NCBI RefSeq assembly: GCF_001940525.2
Contig: NZ_CP019437.1
Coordinates: forward strand, 3,149,501-3,213,500
Reading direction: 5' to 3'
From: Thioclava nitratireducens
GTDB taxonomy: Bacteria > Pseudomonadota > Alphaproteobacteria > Rhodobacterales > Rhodobacteraceae
Length of the DNA: 64,000 nucleotides
This document shows positions 35,243 to 45,753 of this stretch, piece after piece. Positions within the stretch are counted from its first letter, which is position 1, and the number at the start of each line of letters is the position of its first letter. A program made the position numbers and the translations under genes. A model generated the notes under the pieces. It was not told where the DNA came from, made no database searches, and was given only the letters and a program-made list of their open reading frames with translations.

Positions 35243-36447
35243 TGCTCTGGGAAACCATCCGGCTCGCACTCACCGCGATCACCCGAAACGCGCTTCGCTC
35301 CTTTCTCACCGTGCTGGGCGTCGTGATCGGGGTGGCGGCCGTCATCGCGATGATGACCGTCGGGCAAGGTTCCTCGGAACAGGTCTCGGCGAATGTCGCC
35401 GCGCTCGGCACCAATGTTCTCGTCCTGCGATCCGGTGCGCGGATGATGGGGCCCGGATCGCGCGAGGCCGCCCCGCCCTTCAAGCTGTCGGACGCCGAGG
35501 CGCTGAAAGACCTGAGCAGCCTCTCCGCCGTCGCGCCGGTCGTCTCGACCGCGGCCACGGCCGTGTTCGGCAATAACAACCGCATGACTTCGATCACCGG
35601 GACGACCTCCGCCTATCTCGATATCGGTGGCTGGTCTCTCGCACTCGGGCGCAGCTTCACCCCGGCCGAGGATCGCAGCGGCGCCAATCTTTGCATCATC
35701 GGCGAGACCGTGCGGACGACCCTGTTCGGCGCGACCGATCCGACCGGCGATAAGGTCCGCATCAAGTCGATTTCCTGCGAGGTGATCGGCTTGCTGAAGG
35801 CGAAAGGCGCAGGCTCGTTCGGGCAGGATCAGGACGATCTCGTCATCATGCCCATCCGAACGGTGCAAAGACGGCTGATGGGCAGTCAGGACGTTTCCAC
35901 GATCTCGGTTCAGGTCGCGCCGAACGTGTCGACGGCCCGGGCGACCTCCGACATTGAGACCCTGATGCGCGAGCGGCGTCGCATCGCCATCGGCGAAGAG
36001 GACGATTTCTCGGTCTTCGACATGGCCGAGCTGAGTTCGATGCTCAATTCGGTCAACTCGGTGCTCACCGGCCTGCTCTCCTCCGTCGCGGCGGTCAGCC
36101 TGCTGGTGGGCGGCATCGGCATCATGAACATCATGCTCGTCTCGGTGACCGAGCGTACCCGCGAGATCGGCATCCGCCTCTCGGTCGGCGCGCAGGCGCA
36201 TCAGGTGCTGATGCAGTTTCTGGTCGAGGCGGTGGTGCTCTCGGTTCTGGGCGGGATCATCGGCATCCTCTTCGGCCTCGGCCTCGCCTATGTCGCGTCG
36301 CGGATCATGGCGATCCCCTTCTCGCCACGCCCGGATATCATTCTTCTCGCCTTCGGCTTCTCGGCGGTAGTGGGAATGGTCTTCGGCTACTTCCCGGCGC
36401 GACGCGCGGCGCGGCTCGACCCGATCGATGCGCTTCATTACCAGTAG
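35242..36447 (+). CDS. ABC transporter permease, MacB/FtsX type
   Basis: The protein has 401 residues. An N-terminal membrane segment (RSFLTVLGVVIGVAAVIAMMTVG) is followed by a large periplasmic MacB_PCD domain of about 230 residues and three C-terminal membrane segments (VGGIGIMNIMLVSVTERTREIGIR motif). It completes an adaptor-ATPase-permease exporter. The ATG overlaps the preceding TGA by one base. Confidence 0.92.
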   Translation: MLWETIRLALTAITRNALRSFLTVLGVVIGVAAVIAMMTVGQGSSEQVSANVAALGTNVLVLRSGARMMGPGSREAAPPFKLSDAEALKDLSSLSAVAPVVSTAATAVFGNNNRMTSITGTTSAYLDIGGWSLALGRSFTPAEDRSGANLCIIGETVRTTLFGATDPTGDKVRIKSISCEVIGLLKAKGAGSFGQDQDDLVIMPIRTVQRRLMGSQDVSTISVQVAPNVSTARATSDIETLMRERRRIAIGEEDDFSVFDMAELSSMLNSVNSVLTGLLSSVAAVSLLVGGIGIMNIMLVSVTERTREIGIRLSVGAQAHQVLMQFLVEAVVLSVLGGIIGILFGLGLAYVASRIMAIPFSPRPDIILLAFGFSAVVGMVFGYFPARRAARLDPIDALHYQ

Positions 36448-36478
36448 AGGCGGTGGCCGGGTGGCCCCTGAAACGCAA

Positions 36479-36504
36479 AACGGCGCTGCCACCGCAACGC
36501 CGTT
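36479..36504 (+). terminator. Hairpin between the MacB-type operon and the NDUFS4-like gene
   Basis: AACGGCG (36479-36485) pairs with CGCCGTT (36498-36504), with A's before and a TCTC after. It sits between convergent genes and may act in both directions. Confidence 0.55.
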
Positions 36505-36534
36505 CTCGTCATTCGTTGGTGATGACCTGGCCCC

Positions 36535-36846
36535 TCAATGCGTCCAGTTCGCGCGGCGGTCGGTGGCGAAGTTCTCGCCGTAGCCGCGAGCGCGCACATT
36601 CGGGGCGCGCTTATGCGGCTCGGTCACGACGTAATCGATGCCCTTTTCCTTGGCATAGGCTTCCGCCGCTTCGCGTGTCTCGAAGCGCAGCCGTACCTGC
36701 GCCTGCGTGTCGTTCGAGCTGGTCCAGCCCATCAGCGGGTCGATTTCGCGAGCGTCGGCAGCGACGTAGTCGAGATACCAGAACCGCGTCTTCGCGTTGC
36801 CCGATTGCATGGCGTTGCGGGCGGGTTGGTAGATGCGCGCGCGCAT
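36535..36846 (-). CDS. NADH dehydrogenase complex I accessory subunit (NDUFS4 homologue)
   Basis: The protein has 103 residues from ATG 36846 (GGAG upstream). The ETC complex I family pattern is visible: [20 protein letters not shown], then [29 protein letters not shown] and [12 protein letters not shown]. In mitochondria and alphaproteobacteria this 18-kDa-type subunit stabilises the NADH-oxidising arm of complex I. The gene stands apart from the nuo operon, as usual. Confidence 0.92.
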   Translation of the reverse strand: MRARIYQPARNAMQSGNAKTRFWYLDYVAADAREIDPLMGWTSSNDTQAQVRLRFETREAAEAYAKEKGIDYVVTEPHKRAPNVRARGYGENFATDRRANWTH

Positions 36847-37259
36847 GGGCAAACTCCTCTGCGATACCTCTGGCTTTTCTTAGTGCATCTGCAACAAATC
36901 GCAAGCCCCGGAGCGCAATGGCAACGGATGCGCGGCGATTATGCAGGGTGCAGCGGGAAGGAAGGAAGACCGCCCGCCGCTGTTGCCCGGGCATCGGCTT
37001 TGCACAAAGAAGGTGGCGGACCTGCGGACCGACCGGAGGGCAAGCTCAGGGTGACGCGCCGCTCGGCGGTCGGACACGCCCCAAGAGGCAAAAGACGCTC
37101 CGCCGGACCGTCGCGACCCCAGGCCGAACTCCGCCACAAGCCTCTGTTAAATATGGACAATCCGACAGCGCGCATTAAGCTTTTCTCAACCTCCCTCGCA
37201 AACCCTTGAATGCGAACGAAAAGAGGACAAATCTGGGGAGCAAGCAAAAGGTCTGCCCG
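36847..37259. other. Non-coding stretch before uvrB
   Basis: About 410 bases with no convincing gene. Short G+C-rich dyads are present. TTAAATAT at about 37146-37153 could be part of a uvrB promoter. I see no alphaproteobacterial SOS box (GAAC-N7-GAAC or GTTC-N7-GTTC). Confidence 0.4.
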
Positions 37260-39439
<2,180 letters not shown>

Positions 39440-39443
<4 letters not shown>

Positions 39444-40198
39444 GGCTTGTCCGGCGCCTCTTGCTGAGCCTCTGGCTCGGTGCGCTCGCCCTGCCCGCGC
39501 AGGCCCAGACCCTAACCTGCGCCGCACCGCCATTCGACGATCCCCCCGAGGTCGCAACCATCGTCGATCAGCTGCGTCCCGCTCTCGACCGCTGGCCGAG
39601 CCTTCATGTTGCGCTCTTTCGAGACGCTAGAGAGCTGTGTGTTGCCGACACGCTGCACGATGCGCGGGGATATTTCGAGCCGCGCTCCTCCCGGCTCGTG
39701 ATCGCCACCGATATGGCACCCGCCTTGCAAAAGGCAGTTCTGATTCACGAATTGCGCCATCTGGAGCAGAAATTCCACGGCTCCTGCCCCGAGCCGAACC
39801 TGTCGATGAAGGAAAACGCCCGCGCGATCTTCGCGATGGAGGCCGATGCCACCACCTACAGTCTCGCTGTCGCCTGGGATTTGCGCAAAGCCGGGATGCC
39901 CGACACCTGGAACGCGCTGGCGACCTGGCCAATGCAGGCCGATATCGCGACCGCGTTCGAGGCCGAAATGGGCCGCTCGGGCGATCTCATTAGTGCGGCC
40001 AGCGCCGCGTTCACCCAATGGTACGCGAAAGACGAACGACGCGAGCTATACTACCTCGCGTCGTGCAGCGATTATCTCGAGTCCCGCGACCGGGACCACA
40101 GAATGCTCAGCTATGATCGACTTTCCAGCGGCTTCTTCAACGCGCTTTGTCGGCTTCCCGATGGCGAAGCCTACCCTTGCGCAGAATCCGGAGGATGA
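39440..40198 (+). CDS. Exported zincin-like putative metallopeptidase (DUF6782-like)
   Basis: The protein has 252 residues starting at GTG 39440, overlapping the uvrB stop. A signal peptide ([17 protein letters not shown]) is followed by a domain with HELRH at about 103-107 (HExxH zinc motif), preceded by the hydrophobic helix LQKAVLI, and Glu about 134 in AMEADATTY as possible third ligand. Six Cys could form disulfides. The family match is from memory of the layout; protease activity is inferred from the zinc motif. Confidence 0.75.
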
Positions 40199-40201
40199 GG
40201 G

Positions 40202-40801
40202 TCAGCCGCCGCTGACCGTCAAGCCCAGCAGCCGCCATTGCTGCATCCCGCCGCGGTAGTAATAGATCTTTTCCGCCGGGAAACCGGCTTCGATCATCCG
40301 GCGCGCGGCTGTCGGCGACTGGCCGCACCACGGACCGTTGCAGTAAAGCGCGACCGATTTCACGTCCGGACCATCGCAGATGAAGCCCTCGAAATCCGGC
40401 TGGCAGCCAAGCTCGCCCAGACGGTCGGGTGCTTCCATGTAGGGAATGTTGATCGCGCCCGGGATCGCACCGCCCTCAAAATCGCGGGTCACACGTCCGT
40501 CGACGACCACCACGTTGGGATCCTTGAGAAACTCCATCATCTCCAGTTCACCCACCGGGGTCACACCCGGCGCCGGGATCATCGGCTGGATGCAGAAATT
40601 CGGACAGGGGCGCGAGGTCTTTGCCCACTCGCCTTCCAGCTTGTTCTCGTTATCCTGAATCCGCTTGATCTCGACCGGCCCCTTGGCAGTCTCCACGGTC
40701 ACGGACATAACGTCCGGGCGAATATTCACCGGCTCGGCGAAAGCGGGCGCGGTCAGAACAGGCGCGGCAACAAGCAGCGCGGCAAGAAACATGAAACGCA
40801 T
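40202..40801 (-). CDS. Exported rhodanese-domain protein
   Basis: The protein has 199 residues from ATG 40801 (GGAGG ribosome site) with a signal peptide ending near PAFAEP. A rhodanese domain occupies about 80-195, with the active-site loop Cys about 154 in YCNGPWCGQS. An upstream CPNFC pair (about residues 66-70) may be redox active. It probably handles sulfane sulfur in the periplasm. It converges on the zincin-like gene. Confidence 0.85.
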   Translation of the reverse strand: MRFMFLAALLVAAPVLTAPAFAEPVNIRPDVMSVTVETAKGPVEIKRIQDNENKLEGEWAKTSRPCPNFCIQPMIPAPGVTPVGELEMMEFLKDPNVVVVDGRVTRDFEGGAIPGAINIPYMEAPDRLGELGCQPDFEGFICDGPDVKSVALYCNGPWCGQSPTAARRMIEAGFPAEKIYYYRGGMQQWRLLGLTVSGG

Positions 40802-40877
40802 GATAACCTCCCTTTTTCGTGATCTTAACATAACTCCCGGCCTTGTCGCCGGACGTGCGGATCTTTAGCTCAACGAA

Positions 40878-41342
40878 ATGAGAGCGATTTTGATCCTCGG
40901 CGCGGCGGTCTGGGCGGAGGGCGCCCCGTCCCCCACCTTGCTACGGCGCACGCGGCACGCGGCTACGCTATGGCACGCGGGCGCGGCGGAGCGGGTGATC
41001 TGCTGCGGGGGTGTCGGGCGGTATCCACCGAGCGAGGCGGAAGTGATGGCCCGGATATTGCGCGCGGAAGGTGTGGATTCTGAGGCGATCCTTCTCGAAG
41101 ATCGCTCGACCAGCACTTACGAGAATATCGGCTTCGCGCAGGCGCATCTGGATGGCGACGAGGTAACCATCGTCACCGATCCCTACCACGCACCGCGCGC
41201 GGTGATGATCGCGCGCCGGATGGGGCTGCGGGCACGCGCGGATTGCCCCACGCACCGCGCAAGCGCGAAGGCCCGCGCCCGCGAAGGCTTCGCCTACCTG
41301 AAGCTGGGATGGTGGATGGCGCGGGGCGGGCCCTTGCCCTGA
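40878..41342 (+). CDS. YdcF/DUF218 family protein
   Basis: The protein has 154 residues. The DUF218 pattern is present: an opening strand ILILGAAVW, a conserved R-x-x-x-A helix, CCGGVG, SEAEVMARILRAEGV, LEDRSTSTYENI and the late TDPYHAPRA. Members bind S-adenosylmethionine (YdcF) or act in envelope polysaccharide metabolism (ElyC, SanA). It is divergent from the rhodanese gene. Confidence 0.88.
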   Translation: MRAILILGAAVWAEGAPSPTLLRRTRHAATLWHAGAAERVICCGGVGRYPPSEAEVMARILRAEGVDSEAILLEDRSTSTYENIGFAQAHLDGDEVTIVTDPYHAPRAVMIARRMGLRARADCPTHRASAKARAREGFAYLKLGWWMARGGPLP

Positions 41343-41357
41343 CCCGCGCCGCATGCG

Positions 41358-41630
41358 TCAGTCGAGGATCATCTTGCCGATGATCAGCACGATCACCGCC
41401 CCGACAAGCGCGATGGCGATTATCGCAAGCAGGCCGCCCGCCGCAAGCACCGCTCCGCCCAGAAGGGCCACGATGAACGGGGTGATGAGGGCGCCGACGA
41501 CGCCGATCGCCAGATAGGCGGCTTTGTGACGTCCGCCCGAGACGACGCTCGCGATCCAGCCCGCCAGAAGACCTGCGAGCACGAGAAGGATCAGGCCGAC
41601 CGTGCCGATTGCTTGCAGAACGCTTTCCAT
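41358..41630 (-). CDS. Small integral membrane protein, GlsB/YeaQ/YmgE-like
   Basis: The protein has 90 residues with three hydrophobic helices and the GLLAGWIASVVSGG start typical of the transglycosylase-associated GlsB/YeaQ/YmgE family. Members are stress-linked but of unclear function. It follows the monooxygenase gene in the same direction after about 100 bases. Confidence 0.7.
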   Translation of the reverse strand: MESVLQAIGTVGLILLVLAGLLAGWIASVVSGGRHKAAYLAIGVVGALITPFIVALLGGAVLAAGGLLAIIAIALVGAVIVLIIGKMILD

Positions 41631-41730
41631 GATTTCACTCCGATATGTCTTTTCACATCAACGCGAGGCGCGTTCTGAAGTTCCCTCTTCGCGCGCCTAT
41701 TTCGGCAGCGCAGCGCCCCCTGCGCGCCAG

Positions 41731-42048
41731 TCAGAAATCGGCGGAAACTTCGTACATCACCGGCTCGAAATTGCGGCAGAGCGTGTAGATGACCCGGTTG
41801 CGCTCGATCATCTCGGGGCTGCGCAGCATCGCCTGATAGTCGCCGCGCTCGTGCCATTTGGAATAGGTCGCGATCCGCGTGCGCGCGTCGTTCATATGCA
41901 GCCCCGCGCCGATGAAACCGGGCGCTTTCGAGATCACCTCGGCATAGGCGGCTTGCAGCTTCTCCATCAATTCGTCGGCTGTGGCGGGCGTCATCTCGAA
42001 GGTGCAGATCACGGTCTGCCCTTTGAAATCGCTGGTAATCTCGGTCAT
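41731..42048 (-). CDS. Antibiotic biosynthesis monooxygenase (ABM) domain protein
   Basis: The protein has 105 residues with the dimeric ferredoxin-like ABM fold: strand TVICTFEMTP, helix ELMEKLQAAYAEV, APGFIGAGLHMNDARTRIATYSKW. GGAGGA precedes ATG 42048. Activity on quinols or haem-like compounds is possible but not shown. It lies downstream of the TRAP transporter genes. Confidence 0.8.
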   Translation of the reverse strand: MTEITSDFKGQTVICTFEMTPATADELMEKLQAAYAEVISKAPGFIGAGLHMNDARTRIATYSKWHERGDYQAMLRSPEMIERNRVIYTLCRNFEPVMYEVSADF

Positions 42049-42117
42049 GGGCGGTCCTCCTCCGGGTTATGCTCGCACAGAAGCGCGCAGAAATCACCGC
42101 TCTTTTGTTCTCCCGTA

Positions 42118-43431
42118 TCAGAGCGGCAGAAGCGCTAGCGCCGGGATCGCTACGATCAGCGCGATCCGGATCAGATCGGCGCAGACGAACCAGCTGACCG
42201 CGCCCCAGCTCGCGCGGCCCGGCCCCTGCCCTTCGATGGCGGAAATGACGAAGAGGTTCATGCCCACGGGCGGCGTGATCAGCCCGACCTCGACCACGAT
42301 CAGCACCAGCACCCCGAACCAGATCGCGAGTGCCTGCGGGTCGAGGCCGAAATCGAGCCCCGCGACGATCGGCCAGAAGGTCGGCACAGTCAGCAGGATC
42401 ATCGAGAGGCTGTCCATGAAGCAACCGAGGACGAGATAAAGAACCAGCATCGCGATCAGCACAGCCCACGGAGACACCCCCGCGCCGGTGATCATCTGCG
42501 CGAGTTCCTGCGGGAAGCGCGCGAAGCCGAGGAACCCGTTATAGACCGCCGCGCCAAGGATGATGAAGAACACCATCCCGGTCGTCTGCGCGGTCTCCAA
42601 AAGGGCGCGCACCAGCCCGCCTCCGCGCAAGCCCCCCGAGGCCCAGGCGGCGATCCCAGTCAGCGCCGCGCCGATGGCCGCACCTTCGGTGGGCGAGACG
42701 ATGCCGCCATAGATGCCACCCACGACGAGCGCGAAGATCGCGATCACTGGCCAGATTCCAATCAGCGCCCGCACACGTTGGGCCCAATTGAGCGCAGCGC
42801 GCGGAGCGCCGGCGGCGTCAGGATGCCGGATCAGGTAGGCGCGCGTCGCGATCACGTAGCCCAGAACGGCCAGCAACCCCGGCAGCACGGCGGCGGCGAA
42901 GAGCGTCGCGATGTTCTGCTCGGTGAGGATCGCGAAGATCACCAGTACGATCGAGGGCGGGATCAGGATGCCGAGCGTGCCGCCCGCCGCGAGCGTCGCG
43001 GTGGCGAGCGCGCTCGAATAGCCCGCCGCCCGCATCTCGGGCAGTGCCACACGCCCCATCGTCGCCGCCGTCGCGAGCGAGGAGCCGCAGATCGCACCAA
43101 AGCCCGCGCAGGCTGCGATCGCTGACATCGCCAGCCCGCCCCGCCGGTGCCCGATCAGCGCGTCCGCGGCGCGAAACAGCGCGCGACTCATCCCCCCCTG
43201 GGTCGCGAATTGCCCCATCAGCAGGAACATCGGGATCACAGACAGCTCGTAATGGGCGAAGGTCGAAAACCCCTCGTTCTTCATCTTGGCGAGCCAGATC
43301 TGCGGGCTTCCGGTCAGCGCCCAGAGCCCGCCTGCGCCCAAGATCAGCATGGCCAGCCCGATCGGCGCGCGCAGCGCGATCATCAGCAGCAATAGTGGAA
43401 AAGAGGTCAATGCGAGGGCGAAATCACTCAT
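42118..43431 (-). CDS. dctM: TRAP transporter large permease (DctM)
   Basis: The protein has 437 residues from ATG 43431, which overlaps the end of the small permease gene. About twelve membrane segments are predicted. DctM features include LPEMRAAGYSSALATATLAAGGTLGILIPPSI-type repeats (about residues 120-150) and ITPPVGMNLFV. It moves the substrate captured by the DctP protein, driven by the Na+ gradient. Confidence 0.93.
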   Translation of the reverse strand: MSDFALALTSFPLLLLMIALRAPIGLAMLILGAGGLWALTGSPQIWLAKMKNEGFSTFAHYELSVIPMFLLMGQFATQGGMSRALFRAADALIGHRRGGLAMSAIAACAGFGAICGSSLATAATMGRVALPEMRAAGYSSALATATLAAGGTLGILIPPSIVLVIFAILTEQNIATLFAAAVLPGLLAVLGYVIATRAYLIRHPDAAGAPRAALNWAQRVRALIGIWPVIAIFALVVGGIYGGIVSPTEGAAIGAALTGIAAWASGGLRGGGLVRALLETAQTTGMVFFIILGAAVYNGFLGFARFPQELAQMITGAGVSPWAVLIAMLVLYLVLGCFMDSLSMILLTVPTFWPIVAGLDFGLDPQALAIWFGVLVLIVVEVGLITPPVGMNLFVISAIEGQGPGRASWGAVSWFVCADLIRIALIVAIPALALLPL

Positions 43432-43936
43432 GGTATCCCCCGCCAGCCGCAAGCCGCCAGCCGTTCCACGTGGCCACCACGGCTGAGCCCCATGCGCCGG
43501 GCAAGCAGGCCGCATAGCCCCACCAGAGCGGCAGCCCCAGCAGGAAGGTCGTGGTGCCCGAGCGCATCTTCGCCCCCATACCCAATCCGATCCGCCACGC
43601 GATCACAGCGAACAACACCGCCGCCACCAACTGCCAGAACAGGTCAAGCCAGCGCGCCGAACGGCCACGCAGGATCTCGACCCGCGCATGGGCGTGGCGC
43701 AGTTGCACCAAGGGGATCATAGCGTAGACGATGGCAGGCAGGCTCAGTTCGACGATCTCGAAACCTGCCTTGAACGGGCCTATCCCAACGCCCCCGGGGA
43801 GCCAACCGCCTTGCGCGCCCTTCAAGCCGAGCGCGCCGAGGCTGGAGAGACAGGTCATCACGACCAGCGCCAATAGCACCAGCCCGCCGAGCAGCGCGAG
43901 CCCCTGCGCCGCCCTCTCGATCGCGCCGCGAGCCAT
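43424..43936 (-). CDS. dctQ: TRAP transporter small permease (DctQ)
   Basis: The protein has 170 residues with four membrane segments and the DctQ motif RHAHARVEILRGRSARW. It couples with DctM. It starts 2 bases after the dctP stop and overlaps dctM. Confidence 0.9.
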   Translation of the reverse strand: MARGAIERAAQGLALLGGLVLLALVVMTCLSSLGALGLKGAQGGWLPGGVGIGPFKAGFEIVELSLPAIVYAMIPLVQLRHAHARVEILRGRSARWLDLFWQLVAAVLFAVIAWRIGLGMGAKMRSGTTTFLLGLPLWWGYAACLPGAWGSAVVATWNGWRLAAGGGYHE

Positions 43937-43938
43937 GC

Positions 43939-44982
43939 TCAGAACAGGTGTTTCTCGATCAGGGCGCGCGCGGTTTCCAGTAGCTCATCGCCCGGCACGC
44001 CGTTCTCTTTCATCTCGGCGACCCATGCGTCGATCACGGGCTGCGAGGCGTCTCTCCACATAGGTGTATCCTCGGCCGGGATCGTGATGATCTCGTTGCC
44101 CAGATCCATCGCGGCCTGACGCGAGGGGATATCCTCGGCCTGCTGCAAACGGCCCGCCTGCGCCGAGAAGTCGGCGCCGGAGACGCTGTCGATCGCGGCT
44201 TGCAGTTCGGGATCGAGCGCGGCGTAGCGCTCCTTGTTCATCGCGAGGATGAAGCTCGCGGTGTAGATCGACGGCCCGGCGAATTGCGTGTGATGGTGGA
44301 CCAGCTCGCCGATATGCAGCGAGGCGGACACCTCCCAAGGCAAAAGCGCCCCATCGATCGTCCCGCGGGAAAGCGCCTCGGGCACAGAAGGCACCGGCAT
44401 CCCGACTGCCGTCGCGCCGAAATGCTCCAGCAGCTTCGTCGTCACCCGCGAAGGCCCGCGCAGTTTCAGCCCCTCGAAATCGGGAATGTTCCGCACCGCC
44501 TTGTTCGCGTGGATCACGCCCGGCCCGTGCACCCAGGTGCCCAGAAGATGGAAGTCGCGAAAATCCGTGTCGATCATCTTCGCTTGCGCCAATTCCCACA
44601 GCGCTGCGGAGGCCGCCTCGGCCTCGGCGACCATGAAGGGCAGCTCCATCACCTCGGTGCGCGGGAACCGTCCCGGCGTGTAGCCCGGCAGTGTCCAGAC
44701 AATGTCGACCACCCCATCGGTGACCTGATCGACGAGATCGGTCGGTTTCCCGCCCAACTGCATGGAGGGGTAGTGCTGGATGCGAACCCGGCCCTGCGTC
44801 GCCTCCTCGACCGCCTTGATCCACGGTGTGAGGATATGGGCGGGCACGAAGCTGGTCAGCGGCAGGAACTGGTGGAGTCGCAGAGTGACCTCCGGCTCGT
44901 CGGCCAACACGGGCGGCGCGGCCAGAGCGGCGGCGCCTGCGGCAAGGGCGAAACTCTCACGGCGGGTGAATCTCTGGCTCAT
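43939..44982 (-). CDS. dctP: TRAP transporter substrate-binding protein (DctP)
   Basis: The protein has 347 residues with a signal peptide (RRESFALAAGAAALAAPPVLA) of Tat-like form. DctP features are VRIQHYPSMQLGG, DIVWTLPGYTPGRFPRTEVMELPF, the central Arg region LKLRGPSRVTTKLLEHFGA and SVPEALSRGTIDGALLPWE. The ligand is probably an organic acid bound by the conserved Arg; its identity is unknown. It leads the dctPQM operon. Confidence 0.93.
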   Translation of the reverse strand: MSQRFTRRESFALAAGAAALAAPPVLADEPEVTLRLHQFLPLTSFVPAHILTPWIKAVEEATQGRVRIQHYPSMQLGGKPTDLVDQVTDGVVDIVWTLPGYTPGRFPRTEVMELPFMVAEAEAASAALWELAQAKMIDTDFRDFHLLGTWVHGPGVIHANKAVRNIPDFEGLKLRGPSRVTTKLLEHFGATAVGMPVPSVPEALSRGTIDGALLPWEVSASLHIGELVHHHTQFAGPSIYTASFILAMNKERYAALDPELQAAIDSVSGADFSAQAGRLQQAEDIPSRQAAMDLGNEIITIPAEDTPMWRDASQPVIDAWVAEMKENGVPGDELLETARALIEKHLF

Positions 44983-45130
44983 GCGGGGCTCCCTCTCACG
45001 CAGTCCAGAGCGGATTTACCCGGCGGATGCCCCGACGTCCAGTTTTGCTTTTCCCGAGAGGACGGGATCTGTCATGCGGCGCGCGATCCGGTGCCCCGCT
45101 CGGGCGGATCCCTCCTCTTTCCGCAAAAGA

Positions 45131-45156
45131 AAAACCCGCGCCAAGCGCGGGCTTTT
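45131..45156 (-). terminator. Terminator hairpin upstream of dctP
   Basis: CCCGCGC (45135-45141) pairs with GCGCGGG (45145-45151), flanked by AAAA and TTTT. On the minus strand it gives a stem followed by TTTTTC, and it is one of two hairpins separating the small gene at 45254 from dctP. Confidence 0.65.
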
Positions 45157-45201
45157 CCTGTCCCCGGAGCGTCAGGCCCTACCCCGTATCTCCGGAAATG
45201 A

Positions 45202-45232
45202 AAGAGGCCGGAACGCTAACGTCCGGCCTCTT
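45202..45232 (-). terminator. Terminator hairpin after the small exported protein gene
   Basis: AAGAGGCCGGA (45202-45212) pairs with TCCGGCCTCTT (45222-45232) as a perfect 11-bp stem, 22 bases past the stop of the small minus-strand gene. Confidence 0.75.
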
Positions 45233-45253
45233 CCAATTCGGTGTTAACCGAAA

Positions 45254-45442
45254 TTAGTTGTTCGAGGCTGCGACAGCAACGCCGATCAGCAGCAGAACCG
45301 GGATGATGATGCCGGCGTTCGAGGACGACGACTGCTCAACCACGACGGGCTCGGGCTCGACGACCGGAGCGGTGTAGCCACCGGCGAAAGCGGTCGAACC
45401 GGTGAGGCCGAGGGCCAGGGCGATGGTAGCGATCTTTTTCAT
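45254..45442 (-). CDS. Small exported or membrane hypothetical protein
   Basis: The protein has 62 residues: a signal peptide (KKIATIALALGLTGSTAFAGG), a Pro/Val/Glu linker, an SSSS stretch and a C-terminal hydrophobic helix (AGIIIPVLLLIGVAVAA). Short proteins of this form are common in Rhodobacteraceae; no function is known. The strong double terminator suggests a highly expressed short transcript. Confidence 0.75.
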   Translation of the reverse strand: MKKIATIALALGLTGSTAFAGGYTAPVVEPEPVVVEQSSSSNAGIIIPVLLLIGVAVAASNN

Positions 45443-45753
45443 AGTAATCTCCGTCATTACCGTAGGGAGCCGCCGGGTTTTCTGGCAGCTTCCCGGCGAG
45501 ACTTACACAGCTTCCCGGGATTGCAAAGAGTGAATTACACGGCCCATTCACGCAGAGGCGAAGACTGTTGCACTTTGGCACGTTTATTGCATGAAATGCC
45601 CACAATTCGTGTCTAACGCGGCACATGGCACCATTCTGCGCTTCTTGAGCGGCGCGGATTCTGAGAAGAATTACCAGAACTTGCCGGGAAATGGCTTGCA
45701 TCTTCGCCGCCCGGGAATCAAGGCATCGACATAGCACAGGCAAGGACGAGAAT

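Noticed and set aside
36847..37259. SOS (LexA) box upstream of uvrB
   Set aside because: No GAAC-N7-GAAC or GTTC-N7-GTTC was found.
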